From Lachnospiraceae bacterium (lineage in GTDB: Bacteria; Bacillota; Clostridia; Lachnospirales; Lachnospiraceae), in contig JAFSTN010000024.1 of NCBI GenBank assembly GCA_017450485.1, positions 1-64,000 on the forward strand: a stretch of 64,000 nucleotides of DNA, given 5' to 3'. The notes beneath the pieces were generated by a model. It saw only the letters and a program-made list of their open reading frames with translations. It was not told where the DNA came from and ran no database searches. Positions 38,992 to 47,186 of this stretch are shown in pieces; the first letter of the stretch is position 1; every line of letters starts with the position of its first letter. A program made the position numbers and the translations under genes.

Positions 38992-39958
38992 TACTCAGGA
39001 ATACCTCAACATTGCTGATAATCTCTTCGGGGCGTTCAATCTGAGGCAGATGTGATGTACCGGATATGATGACCGACTCTATGGCACTGTTATAGTAATT
39101 ATAGTTTTCTATATTATCAGTGATGTTGGGTTCAGCTTCTCCGCCGATGATCAACATGGAGTGATCCGTTTCCTGCAGTTCGCTTAAGATGGAGCATGTC
39201 ATATACTGGGAGAGGTAGCTGGCATAAGCATGCTTGGAAAAAACACCTCTCTCATGTGCGGCACGATAGTAGTCTGAAACTATATCATTGAGGCGCTCGG
39301 TATCAAATGAATCCGGGTCAGCGAGATAATCTTTGATGAAGAGCTCCTCTATAGAAGATCGGTTGGACATCATATTATATATGAAGGTTCCGATCACGGG
39401 TATGTTGATCAGGATCTTGAGCAGTTTGGTCTGTGTTGACGGGATTAGGTTCTGGTCATACAGTCCCAGCGGATTGATCATTATTATATTTCTGATGAGC
39501 TTCGGATTATCATGTGCCAGCTTGATCACTATGGGAGCTGTTGCACCGGTTGCTATTATATCTGTCTTGATCTTGATGACATTCTTAATAAAATCGGTGA
39601 CCAGATCTTCATATGTTGAAGCGGTATATGTCATTACCGGTTTATCCGATATTCCGTAACCCAACAGATCCGGAATGAAGACTTTTTTATTCTTGCTCAG
39701 TTCATCATAAATATATTTATACTCTGATTTGCTGCTGCCTATAGTCAGATCGTGAAGGAGCAAAAGAGGAGAACCATACCCTTTGACTTTATAATCGATA
39801 ATGCCATAACGCCAATTGTATGTTTTATCTTCTCTGGTACGAACAGGTTTCTCACTACAAGCCGAACCGGTTTCTATTCTGTTGATCACATGGATGGCTG
39901 CCACAGATAAACCGGTTAATATAGTTATGTTTCTTATCAGTCCGGATGCTTTAGACAT
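38984..39958 (-). CDS. Alpha/beta hydrolase with N-terminal membrane anchor
   Basis: 324 residues. An N-terminal hydrophobic segment (~9-25: NITILTGLSVAAIHVI) is followed by an alpha/beta hydrolase fold: LLLHDLTIGSSKSE (oxyanion loop), IPDLLGYGISDKP, a nucleophile region at IIATGATAPIVIKLAHDN where the usual G-x-S-x-G reads G-A-T-A-P, and a late GTSHLPQIERPEEI with the catalytic-type His. The apparent lack of the Ser nucleophile questions classic esterase activity. It is the lead gene of the inverted mnmE-mnmG-rsmG transcript. Substrate unknown. Confidence 0.75.
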   Translation of the reverse strand: MSKASGLIRNITILTGLSVAAIHVINRIETGSACSEKPVRTREDKTYNWRYGIIDYKVKGYGSPLLLLHDLTIGSSKSEYKYIYDELSKNKKVFIPDLLGYGISDKPVMTYTASTYEDLVTDFIKNVIKIKTDIIATGATAPIVIKLAHDNPKLIRNIIMINPLGLYDQNLIPSTQTKLLKILINIPVIGTFIYNMMSNRSSIEELFIKDYLADPDSFDTERLNDIVSDYYRAAHERGVFSKHAYASYLSQYMTCSILSELQETDHSMLIIGGEAEPNITDNIENYNYYNSAIESVIISGTSHLPQIERPEEIISNVEVFLSNE

Positions 39959-40096
39959 AAGGTGCTCCTTTCTTCATATCATTTTAACCCATTTGTATAT
40001 TTTTTTGTACTTTTATTTTGATGTTCAATCGTGTACAATAGCATTTGTGCCTTGAAAAACGAGTATGTTTTAACTATCGCTATAATTAGTATTTAT

Positions 40097-40112
40097 TGTT
40101 TCACGTGAAACA
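40097..40112. promoter_or_regulatory. parS site 1
   Basis: The perfect 16-bp palindrome TGTTTCACGTGAAACA, the ParB-binding consensus, 292 bases before parA. ParB loads here and spreads or slides to organise the origin region. Confidence 0.97.
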
Positions 40113-40404
40113 ATATATTGTGGGCGACATAATATTAATTTGTGATTCCCGGTATTTTCATCTTTTTCATGAATTCGAATTTGCCAATTTGCCCTCTTAA
40201 TATAGCGTTGAGTTCTAAAAAAATATGCCGGATTGTTTCACGTGAAACAATTGTGTTATCAAAGGTATCAGGTACAACATAATGATTTCTCAGAAAAATC
40301 ATGACACTAGATTTTGTAGAATTAAGTGTGAAACATCAATTTAGACAGAGTGTGAAACAATAAACAATGATTTCACGTACAATATAACAGAAGTGAGGAG
40401 TAAA
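40113..40404 (+). promoter_or_regulatory. parA upstream region with half-parS motifs
   Basis: AT-rich, no supported gene. Besides parS site 2 there are two copies of AGTGTGAAACA (about 40325 and 40349, 24 bases apart) and a TTTCACGTAC half-palindrome near 40371, immediately before a -10-like TACAAT (40378-40383). The half sites overlapping the presumed parA promoter suggest ParB or ParA autoregulation. Confidence 0.5.
40234..40249. promoter_or_regulatory. parS site 2
   Basis: A second perfect copy of TGTTTCACGTGAAACA, 137 bases from the first and 156 bases before the parA start. Confidence 0.97.
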
Positions 40405-41163
40405 ATGGGAAAAACAATAGCTATTACAAACCAAAAAGGCGGTGTGGGTAAGACCACAACAGCAATCAACCTGTCAGCAGCCATGGCAGAACTCGGAAAG
40501 AAAATATTGGTGATCGATACTGATCCCCAGGGGAATATGACGAGCGGCTTTGGTGTAAATAAAAACGAAGTGGAGAATACTGTTTATGAGCTGATGCTCG
40601 GAAGCTGTTCCACGGAAGAAGCCATTATCAAAAACGTAAAAGACGGCATAGATATGATAGCATCAAATGTCAATCTGGCCGCAGTCGAAATCGAATTGAT
40701 CGATGACGAAAACAGGAACTTCGTATTAAGAAATGAAGTGGAATGGGTCAAGGATAAATATGATTACATTATCATAGATTGTCCTCCTTCGTTGAGTATG
40801 CTGACGGTAAATGCTATGACCACTGCGGATACGGTATTGGTTCCGATCCAGTGTGAGTATTATGCATTGGAGGGTTTAAGTCAGTTGATCCATACGGTAA
40901 ATCTGGTAAAGAGCGGATTAAATCCCGACCTGGACATGGAGGGAGTCGTATTCACCATGTATGATTCCAGAACCAATCTCTCAGCTCAGGTAGTAAATAA
41001 CGTAAAATCAAATATACAGACACGAGTTTACGAGACTGTCATCCCCAGAAATATCAGACTTGCGGAGGCACCGAGTTATGGTCAGCCTATATCGGAGTAC
41101 GATCCCAAGTCGGCAGGAGCAGAAGCTTACATTAATCTTGCAAAAGAAGTGATCAGAGGATAA
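40405..41163 (+). CDS. parA: Chromosome partitioning ATPase ParA/Soj
   Basis: 252 residues from ATG 40405, after GAGGAG; an upstream ATG at 40393 has no site. MinD/ParA deviant Walker A KGGVGKTTTAINL, then IDTDPQGNMTSGFG and IIIDCPPSLSMLTVNAM. It moves parS-ParB complexes and, in Firmicutes, influences DnaA. Two parS sites lie upstream and parB follows 14 bases downstream. Confidence 0.97.
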   Translation: MGKTIAITNQKGGVGKTTTAINLSAAMAELGKKILVIDTDPQGNMTSGFGVNKNEVENTVYELMLGSCSTEEAIIKNVKDGIDMIASNVNLAAVEIELIDDENRNFVLRNEVEWVKDKYDYIIIDCPPSLSMLTVNAMTTADTVLVPIQCEYYALEGLSQLIHTVNLVKSGLNPDLDMEGVVFTMYDSRTNLSAQVVNNVKSNIQTRVYETVIPRNIRLAEAPSYGQPISEYDPKSAGAEAYINLAKEVIRG

Positions 41164-41177
41164 GAGGAGGAAACATA

Positions 41178-42083
41178 ATGGCACCCAAAGGAAAAGGCGG
41201 ATTAGGTAAAGGATTGGACGCGTTGATCCCTACTACCGGGAAGAACGGCAGTAAAGCGGATGCGGTACCTTCCATACTTGATGCGAAAGAAGGAGAGGCA
41301 ATCGTCAAAGTTAAATGGGGAAAGGTTGAGCCAAACCGTGATCAGCCCCGTAAGACCTTTAACGAAGACGAACTTCAGGAATTATCTGATTCCATCAAGC
41401 AGTATGGCATACTTAACCCTATCATAGTTCAGGATAGAAAAGACCATTATGAGATAGTAGCCGGAGAGCGCAGGTGGCGTGCCGCTCAGATAGCAGGACT
41501 CAAAGAGATCCCTGTCATTATCAGAAACTACACCGAACAGGAATTAGCTATCATAGCTCTAATAGATAATGAGCAGCGTGAAGACCTGAATGAAATAGAA
41601 GAGGCCATGCATATCAAGAAGCTGATCGAAGGGTACTCGATGACACAGGATGAGCTGGCAGACAAATTATCCATGAGCAGGGCTGCATTGACAAATAAGC
41701 TTCGTCTTCTGAAGCTTTGCTCGGAAGTACAACAGATGATCATAGATGAAAAGATCACCGGTGGTGCAGCCAGAGCACTTGTTACAGTACAGGATGAAGC
41801 ACTCCAGATAGAACTGGCAGAGAGAATCTTTGATGAGAAGCTCAGCGTACGCGAGGTCGAGAAGATCGTCAGGGATATAGGTAAGACTACGCCCAAGAAG
41901 AAACCGGGCAAAAAAGACGAGGCGCTCGACACCATATATCGGGAGTATGAGGAGAAACTCAAGAAAGCAGTCGGAACCAAGGTAGGTATCACCGCGAAGG
42001 GTGACGGAACAGGCAAGCTTGAGATAGATTTTTACTCACATGATGATCTTGACAGGATCACTTCACTTTTGACTTCCAAATAA
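41178..42083 (+). CDS. parB: Chromosome partitioning protein ParB/Spo0J
   Basis: 301 residues. N-terminal GLGKGLDALIPT (ParA-stimulating peptide region), ParB/Srx CTPase core with VEPNRDQPRKTFNEDELQELSDSI and GERRWRAAQIAGL, the helix-turn-helix (YSMTQDELADKLSMSRAALTNKLRLLKL) and a C-terminal dimer domain. It is a CTP-dependent clamp loaded at parS. Confidence 0.97.
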   Translation: MAPKGKGGLGKGLDALIPTTGKNGSKADAVPSILDAKEGEAIVKVKWGKVEPNRDQPRKTFNEDELQELSDSIKQYGILNPIIVQDRKDHYEIVAGERRWRAAQIAGLKEIPVIIRNYTEQELAIIALIDNEQREDLNEIEEAMHIKKLIEGYSMTQDELADKLSMSRAALTNKLRLLKLCSEVQQMIIDEKITGGAARALVTVQDEALQIELAERIFDEKLSVREVEKIVRDIGKTTPKKKPGKKDEALDTIYREYEEKLKKAVGTKVGITAKGDGTGKLEIDFYSHDDLDRITSLLTSK

Positions 42084-42104
42084 TACGGATATATCGGAGT
42101 AAAC

Positions 42105-42629
42105 ATGAAATATACTTTATTTGAAAATATGGGTCTGGCAAATATGGATCTGAGCATCCTGCTCATCATCCTTTCTGTATTGGTACTTGCCCTCTTGGCT
42201 TTATCGATGGTACTCCTGGTCAAGACCATAAATCTGACCAAGAAATACAGGAAGTTCATGACAGGGAAAAATGTGAAGAGTCTGGAGACGGAGATCGTAG
42301 GTCTGTTCGAAGACAATAAAACGATGAAGGAACAGATCAATGATAATCGCAGAGACATCCGTTCAATCTTCAAGCAGATGCGGGGAGTTTACCAGAAGTG
42401 CTCGATAAACAGGTATGATGCATTTAAGGAAATGGGTGGTAAGCTCAGCTTTTGTCTGACCTTGCTCGATGAGGACAATAACGGATTTATACTTAACTCT
42501 ATACACAGTTCGGCCGGATGCTATAATTATCTCAAGCAGATAAGGGGCGGAAGATGTGAAATCGATTTGGGCGCAGAAGAACAGGAGTCCCTGGACTGCG
42601 CACTTAACGGAGGAAAAGGAGAGGAATAA
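42105..42629 (+). CDS. DUF4446 family membrane protein
   Basis: 174 residues. One N-terminal membrane segment (~18-44: LSILLIILSVLVLALLALSMVLLV), a predicted coiled coil (LTKKYRKFMTGKNVKSLETEIVGLFEDNKTMKEQINDNRRDIRSI) and a C-terminal block with family-like YDAFKEMGGKLSFCLTLLDEDNNGFILNSIHS. DUF4446 proteins usually sit next to parB and serS in Clostridia; function unknown. It starts 21 bases after parB and overlaps the HD-GYP start by one base. Confidence 0.88.
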   Translation: MKYTLFENMGLANMDLSILLIILSVLVLALLALSMVLLVKTINLTKKYRKFMTGKNVKSLETEIVGLFEDNKTMKEQINDNRRDIRSIFKQMRGVYQKCSINRYDAFKEMGGKLSFCLTLLDEDNNGFILNSIHSSAGCYNYLKQIRGGRCEIDLGAEEQESLDCALNGGKGEE

Positions 42630-43681
42630 TGAGATTAACACCGGTTGAAGATCTCAAAGAATCCGATATACTGGCTATCGATGTGCTTAACTCGGACTAT
42701 ACTGTCCTGCTTGCCGCTGAAACTTCATTAACCGTGGATATCATAGCGAGACTAAAGCAAAGTAACGTAACCGAAGTCTATATCAGAACAGAGGACATCC
42801 CCGGTGAGGTCGAGATACTCAAGCAGGATGTTCGTGAGGAAGTCCATAATACACTTCAATCAGTTATAGAGAAGCACAATTTTACAGATAATTCCGAACT
42901 GTCACGCTTAAGCGAGACAGCCGATGTTATCATAACCAATATCCTTGAGGAAGATGATGTAGTCGAGAAGCTTTACGATATCAGGAGAAGAAGCGCGGAT
43001 ATATATGAGCATTGTATATCCGTATGCTCGATATCAACTCTGATAGCACTCAAGCGTGGCTTGAAAGAGGAGCAGGTGCATGACATCGGTGTAGCATGTC
43101 TTCTGCATGAAATCGGTCTCAAAGATCTGCGGATCGATTATGAGAATATAGAGATCTATGATATGAAGGAAGAGGATGCCGAAACGTACAGGAAGCATCC
43201 GAACATAGGTTATCGGATAGTTAAGGATGAGAGCTGGCTGTCGGAAGCAGCTAAGGACATGATCCGATACCACCATGAGAGGATAGACGGAAGCGGATAT
43301 CCGAACAAGGTCACCGGAGTCGATACCAGTGAATCATGCAAGATCATCCAGACCTGCGATGTATTTGACGAGCTTATATGCGGTATAGGCTGTGAGCGTG
43401 TTAAGGTCTACGAAGCTCTTGAATACCTGAAGATATATAAGGGAACGAAGTTCGAAAAGGATATAGTGGATGATTTCCTCGCACTGATCGCGGTATATCC
43501 TGTGGGCAGCTATGTGCGTACCAGCGACGGAGAAGTAGCTGTAGTGCTCAGACAGAACCGCGAGTTCCCCGACAGACCGGTTATCCGGATCATCAAGAGC
43601 AAAGACGGCAATCCTGTAAAAAACATTATCATCAAGGATCTGCTGAAATATACAACACTGTTTATAGAAGATATCAGCTGA
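42629..43681 (+). CDS. HD-GYP domain protein with altered HD motif
   Basis: 350 residues. An N-terminal ~100 residues of unknown fold precede an HD-GYP region: HDIGVACLLHEIGLKDL (~150), HHERIDGSGYPNKV (~210), then IIQTCDVFDELICG. The GYP motif and the later Asp are intact, but the metal-binding His-Asp is His-Glu and the usual following Lys is Leu. HD-GYP proteins hydrolyse cyclic-di-GMP; this one could be slowed, inactive or altered in substrate. The C-terminal segment (PVGSYVRTSDGEVAVVLRQN) is a small beta domain often attached to this family. Confidence 0.82.
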   Translation: MRLTPVEDLKESDILAIDVLNSDYTVLLAAETSLTVDIIARLKQSNVTEVYIRTEDIPGEVEILKQDVREEVHNTLQSVIEKHNFTDNSELSRLSETADVIITNILEEDDVVEKLYDIRRRSADIYEHCISVCSISTLIALKRGLKEEQVHDIGVACLLHEIGLKDLRIDYENIEIYDMKEEDAETYRKHPNIGYRIVKDESWLSEAAKDMIRYHHERIDGSGYPNKVTGVDTSESCKIIQTCDVFDELICGIGCERVKVYEALEYLKIYKGTKFEKDIVDDFLALIAVYPVGSYVRTSDGEVAVVLRQNREFPDRPVIRIIKSKDGNPVKNIIIKDLLKYTTLFIEDIS

Positions 43682-43731
43682 CATATTCCCAATCGGTCAG
43701 CAAACTATATTAAAGATGAGGAGTGAGTAAA

Positions 43732-45021
43732 ATGATAGACATCAAGTTTTTACGTGAAAACCCTGACGCAGTTAAGGAAAATATCAAAAAGAAATTCCAG
43801 GATGACAAGCTTCCCCTGGTAGATGAAGTGATCGAGCTCGATGCAAAGAGCCGCGCCACACAGCAGGAAGCCGACGACATCAGATCCAATCGTAATAAGA
43901 TATCCAAGGAGATCGGTGCACTGATGGCTCAGGGCAAAAAAGAAGAGGCTGAAGCACTGAAGGCAAAAGTAGCCGCTAATGCAGAGAGACTTACACAACT
44001 GGAGGCAGATGAAACCGAGCTGTCAGAGAAGATCCGTAAGATTATGCTCACCATCCCCAATATCATTGATCCTTCTGTACCGATAGGTAAGGATGATACC
44101 GAGAATGTTGAGATCACCAGATATGGCGATCCTGTTGTTCCGGACTTCGAGATACCTTATCATACCGAGATCATGGAGAGATTTAATGGCATCGATATGG
44201 ATGCCGCTGGCAGAGTTGCCGGTAACGGATTCTATTATCTGATGGGCGATATCGCCAGACTGCATTCGGCAGTACTCGCTTATGCCCGTGACTTCATGAT
44301 AGACAGAGGCTTTAAGTACTGCATTCCTCCCTTTATGATCAGAAGTGCTGTAGTTGACGGAGTTATGAGCTTCGCTGAGATGGATGCCATGATGTATAAG
44401 ATCGAGGGTGAAGATCTCTATCTGATCGGAACTTCCGAGCATTCCATGATAGGTAAGTTCATCGATCAGCTGATCCCCGAAGAACAGCTTCCCCAGACTC
44501 TCACCAGCTATTCGCCCTGCTTTCGTAAGGAAAAAGGAGCTCACGGCATAGAGGAGAGAGGTGTTTACCGTATACATCAGTTCGAGAAGCAGGAGATGAT
44601 CGTGGTATGTAAGCCCGAGGAATCACCTATGTGGTTTGACAAGCTGTGGCAGAATACCGTTGATCTCTTCAGATCCATGGATATACCGGTAAGAACGATC
44701 GAGTGCTGCTCCGGTGACCTCGCCGATCTGAAGGTTAAATCTTACGATGTGGAAGCATGGTCTCCCAGACAGCAGAAATACTTTGAGGTCGGCAGCTGCT
44801 CCAACCTGGGAGACGCTCAGGCCAGAAGGCTTCGCATCAGGATCAAAGGCGAGAACGGAGAGAAATATTTCGCACATACACTGAACAATACCGTTGTAGC
44901 ACCTCCGAGGATGCTGATCGCATTCCTTGAGAATAACCTGCGTGCAGACGGATCGGTTGCTATACCCGAGGTACTCAGACCATACATGGGTGGCAAGGAA
45001 GCACTTATACCTGAGAAATAA
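43732..45021 (+). CDS. serS: Serine--tRNA ligase
   Basis: 429 residues from ATG 43732, after GAGGAG; the frame extends upstream to a GTG inside the ribosome-binding site. N-terminal helical arm (DIKFLRENPDAVKENIKKK onward), then class II catalytic core with motif 2 (SPCFRKEKGAHGIEERGVYRIHQFEK) and motif 3 (NNTVVAPPRMLIAFLENN). Charges tRNA-Ser. The order parB-DUF4446-serS-DUF3881 is typical of Lachnospiraceae. Confidence 0.98.
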   Translation: MIDIKFLRENPDAVKENIKKKFQDDKLPLVDEVIELDAKSRATQQEADDIRSNRNKISKEIGALMAQGKKEEAEALKAKVAANAERLTQLEADETELSEKIRKIMLTIPNIIDPSVPIGKDDTENVEITRYGDPVVPDFEIPYHTEIMERFNGIDMDAAGRVAGNGFYYLMGDIARLHSAVLAYARDFMIDRGFKYCIPPFMIRSAVVDGVMSFAEMDAMMYKIEGEDLYLIGTSEHSMIGKFIDQLIPEEQLPQTLTSYSPCFRKEKGAHGIEERGVYRIHQFEKQEMIVVCKPEESPMWFDKLWQNTVDLFRSMDIPVRTIECCSGDLADLKVKSYDVEAWSPRQQKYFEVGSCSNLGDAQARRLRIRIKGENGEKYFAHTLNNTVVAPPRMLIAFLENNLRADGSVAIPEVLRPYMGGKEALIPEK

Positions 45022-45043
45022 TTTCTCATCATAGAGGATACAT

Positions 45044-45928
45044 ATGCATAAATTCATGCGAGCGGTAGGGTTTGCGGGATTATCCGACAGAAAAGACCAG
45101 CAGAAGCTGATTACGGATGTTATCCTGAATCCTACACGCAGAGCTTATACTACATATGGAGAGGATGAGTTCCTGGCCGAGTTCGATAAAGATTTCGCTC
45201 CCGGCCTGGGTGTGGGAGTTTGTGGCATGTTCGACGGTGAGGAGAATTTCTCATACGACTATTACTATCCGTATCTGTCCGGTACCCAGATCAGTTCACT
45301 CGAGGACATAACCGTAGAGAGGCATGCCAGTCAGCTGTCTTTTGCCGGTATATGTGATGATTATAAGATCGGAGTATCACTGATCTTTTATCTTCAGAAT
45401 ATGATTCCCTATGTGAAGATCCTGAATTCGGACAAGCTGCCTCTTCTCGGCACGTCACTCAGCCTGTCGGGTTTATCCGTACAGGGTTCGATCATTCTGC
45501 CTATCGCCAAGAACGAGAGAGATATGCGCAAGATCCGCAGGGCATCTCTCGAGAGACTTCAGCTGCTCAATAAAGCAAAGGATGGAGACGAAGAGGCGAT
45601 CGACACCATTACCATGGAAGACATGGACAGATATGCCGCACTGAAGGACCGCATCCGTGAAACGGATGTATTCTCCCTGGTGGATTCGTATTTTATGCCC
45701 TATGGAGTGGAGTGTGATCAATACTCCATATTGGGAGAGATCATACAATGTGATCAGGTGGAAAACTCTCTGACCGGTGAGAAGATCTGGAAACTGGTAG
45801 TCCTGGTCAACGATATGAATATGGATGTCTGTATCAATGAGCAGGATCTGGTTGGTGAACCCGCGGAAGGCCGGCGGTTCAAGGGATCGATATGGCTTCA
45901 GGGTGCGGTGCTGCATCCTGAATTGTAA
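45044..45928 (+). CDS. DUF3881 family protein
   Basis: 294 residues, soluble, beginning MHKFMRAVGFAGLSDRKDQQKLI and containing YTTYGEDEFLAEFDKDFAPGLGVGVCG. I recognise it as the DUF3881 family, found mainly in Lachnospiraceae beside serS; no function is known. It follows serS by 22 bases in the same transcript. Confidence 0.85.
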   Translation: MHKFMRAVGFAGLSDRKDQQKLITDVILNPTRRAYTTYGEDEFLAEFDKDFAPGLGVGVCGMFDGEENFSYDYYYPYLSGTQISSLEDITVERHASQLSFAGICDDYKIGVSLIFYLQNMIPYVKILNSDKLPLLGTSLSLSGLSVQGSIILPIAKNERDMRKIRRASLERLQLLNKAKDGDEEAIDTITMEDMDRYAALKDRIRETDVFSLVDSYFMPYGVECDQYSILGEIIQCDQVENSLTGEKIWKLVVLVNDMNMDVCINEQDLVGEPAEGRRFKGSIWLQGAVLHPEL

Positions 45929-45947
45929 ATTCCTTCTGTTTACGGTG

Positions 45948-45976
45948 TTGTCAAATACCGATTATTTGTGTAAGAT
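45948..45976 (+). promoter_or_regulatory. Promoter of tRNA-Arg
   Basis: TTGTCA (45948-45953) and TAAGAT (45971-45976) with 17-base spacing, 40 bases before the tRNA 5' end. A small hairpin (CCGTC with GACGG) lies in the short leader. Confidence 0.6.
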
Positions 45977-46015
45977 AATGCTTGTGCTCCGTCGGTAACA
46001 GACGGGACGCAATCT

Positions 46016-46087
46016 GTTCCCTTAGTTAAATGGATATAACAGGAGCCTCCTAAGCCCCAGTTGTGAGTTCGATTCTCGCAGGGAACA
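46016..46087 (+). tRNA. tRNA-Arg (anticodon CCU)
   Basis: A 72-base cloverleaf: acceptor GTTCCCT with AGGGAAC plus discriminator A, D-arm TAGTTAAATGGATATAACA, anticodon loop CTCCTAA giving CCU (reads AGG), T-arm GAGTTCGATTCTC. The anticodon stem has one mismatch (A-C). CCA is not encoded. A strong terminator follows within four bases. Confidence 0.92.
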
Positions 46088-46090
46088 TTA

Positions 46091-46116
46091 AAGAAGCCCA
46101 TGAAGGCTTCTTTTTT
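46091..46116 (+). terminator. Terminator of tRNA-Arg
   Basis: Perfect 8-bp stem AAGAAGCC/GGCTTCTT, 6-base loop, then TTTT immediately after the right arm. Confidence 0.88.
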
Positions 46117-46145
46117 CTTATTCAGTTCTCATTTCTTTTCCAATT

Positions 46146-46194
46146 ACCGCATAGACTTAATTACCGAATAAACGCAAAAATCGACCGAATAAAC
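46146..46194 (+). promoter_or_regulatory. Three direct repeats upstream of the LytTR operon (candidate operator)
   Basis: ACCGCATAGAC (46146-46156), ACCGAATAAAC (46163-46173) and ACCGAATAAAC (46184-46194): two identical copies 21 bases apart and a 9/11 match 17 bases before them. They lie upstream of the only good -10 box. LytTR proteins bind direct repeats spaced about two helical turns, so autoregulation is plausible. Confidence 0.55.
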
Positions 46195-46224
46195 ACGCCC
46201 TCGGCAGAGTCAGAACGGATAACT

Positions 46225-46230
46225 TATAAT
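46225..46230 (+). promoter_or_regulatory. -10 box of the LytTR/phosphorelay operon
   Basis: A perfect TATAAT 38 bases before the first ATG, with no recognisable -35 box at the right distance. This fits an activator-dependent promoter served by the repeats at 46146-46194. Confidence 0.5.
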
Positions 46231-46267
46231 ATACTAGTCATATTTTCAACATACGGACGGTGAACAG

Positions 46268-46750
46268 ATGAAAGACATGGTAGAGATCGAGGTGGTCCTT
46301 GATGAACATTATGCAGATCCGCTTGTTACGATCAGGACTAAATCCAACACACAGCAGGTTGAGAATATTATATGCGCCATAGAAGACGCTTCACACAGTG
46401 ATTTTCCGCAGATAGCGGCCGTAAAGGATGACGCGGTTACGTTTGTTTCCCAGCGGGATATCGTAAGGGTGCATACGGAGGGCCGTAAGACCGTAATACA
46501 GACGGAAGAAAACGTATTCACGGTTAAAAGGACTCTTGCCGGTCTTGAGGATGTGCTTAATCCCACCCGGTTTTTAAGAATCTCCCAGTCGGAGATCATT
46601 AATCTTTATAAGGTTAAGAGCTTCGATTTTAATCTGGCCGGAACGATCGGGGTTGAGTTTGACTGTGGGATCAAATCATGGGCATCAAGAAGCCGTGTCA
46701 AACAGATCAAGACGATTCTGAAGCAGAACAGTATTAAGGGGATTGACTGA
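46268..46750 (+). CDS. LytTR-family DNA-binding regulator without receiver domain
   Basis: 160 residues. The N-terminal ~50 residues are a small alpha/beta region; residues ~55-155 form the LytTR DNA-binding domain (VTFVSQRDIVRVHTEGRKTVIQTEENVFTVKRTLAGLEDVL onward, with FLRISQSEIINLYKV). There is no phosphorylation domain; such short LytTR regulators are typically controlled by a membrane partner. The next gene, a DUF3021 protein overlapping by one base, is that partner in many Firmicutes. It likely regulates its own operon through the three repeats upstream. Confidence 0.9.
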   Translation: MKDMVEIEVVLDEHYADPLVTIRTKSNTQQVENIICAIEDASHSDFPQIAAVKDDAVTFVSQRDIVRVHTEGRKTVIQTEENVFTVKRTLAGLEDVLNPTRFLRISQSEIINLYKVKSFDFNLAGTIGVEFDCGIKSWASRSRVKQIKTILKQNSIKGID

Positions 46751-47166
46751 TGGAACTGAAAAACAGATTTCTCATAAACTCACTTATAGGCATCATAGCC
46801 GGTATGATCATCGGGATCATCATCTGGATGCTACAGTCAGGGAACCCGGAAGGAAGAAGTTTTGTACTTCATATTGTCATGTCCGGTCTGCACGGTCTGA
46901 TCCCATACGGGGCGGCTACGGTATATTCCATAGAAAGCTGGGGCCTGACCAAGTCAACGGTAGTCCATGCAACGATAACACTTGCCACGATACTTGCTAT
47001 CGAGCTCCCGATGAAATGGTTTGAGTGGAACAGGGTATTTGCCATCATGATGGTCATCTATGTCATCATTTATACGCTCATCTGGGCCGGGAATTATTTA
47101 TATTGGAAACACACTATCAAAAAGATCAACGATGAGCTGAAGGATTATCAGAAAGACGAAGTATAA
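46750..47166 (+). CDS. DUF3021 family membrane protein
   Basis: 138 residues with four hydrophobic segments (~10-32, ~40-62, ~72-90, ~98-118), a short cytoplasmic end rich in Lys/Asp. The LytTR-DUF3021 pair is common in Firmicutes; the membrane protein is thought to hold or inhibit the regulator. It overlaps the LytTR stop by one base (TGATGG), so the two are made together. The next gene starts 20 bases downstream. Confidence 0.85.
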   Translation: MELKNRFLINSLIGIIAGMIIGIIIWMLQSGNPEGRSFVLHIVMSGLHGLIPYGAATVYSIESWGLTKSTVVHATITLATILAIELPMKWFEWNRVFAIMMVIYVIIYTLIWAGNYLYWKHTIKKINDELKDYQKDEV

Positions 47167-47186
47167 AATCATGGGATGGATAAGAT

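Noticed and set aside
46063-46263. 66-codon frame starting in tRNA-Arg
   Set aside because: Begins inside the tRNA and crosses its terminator and the operator repeats.
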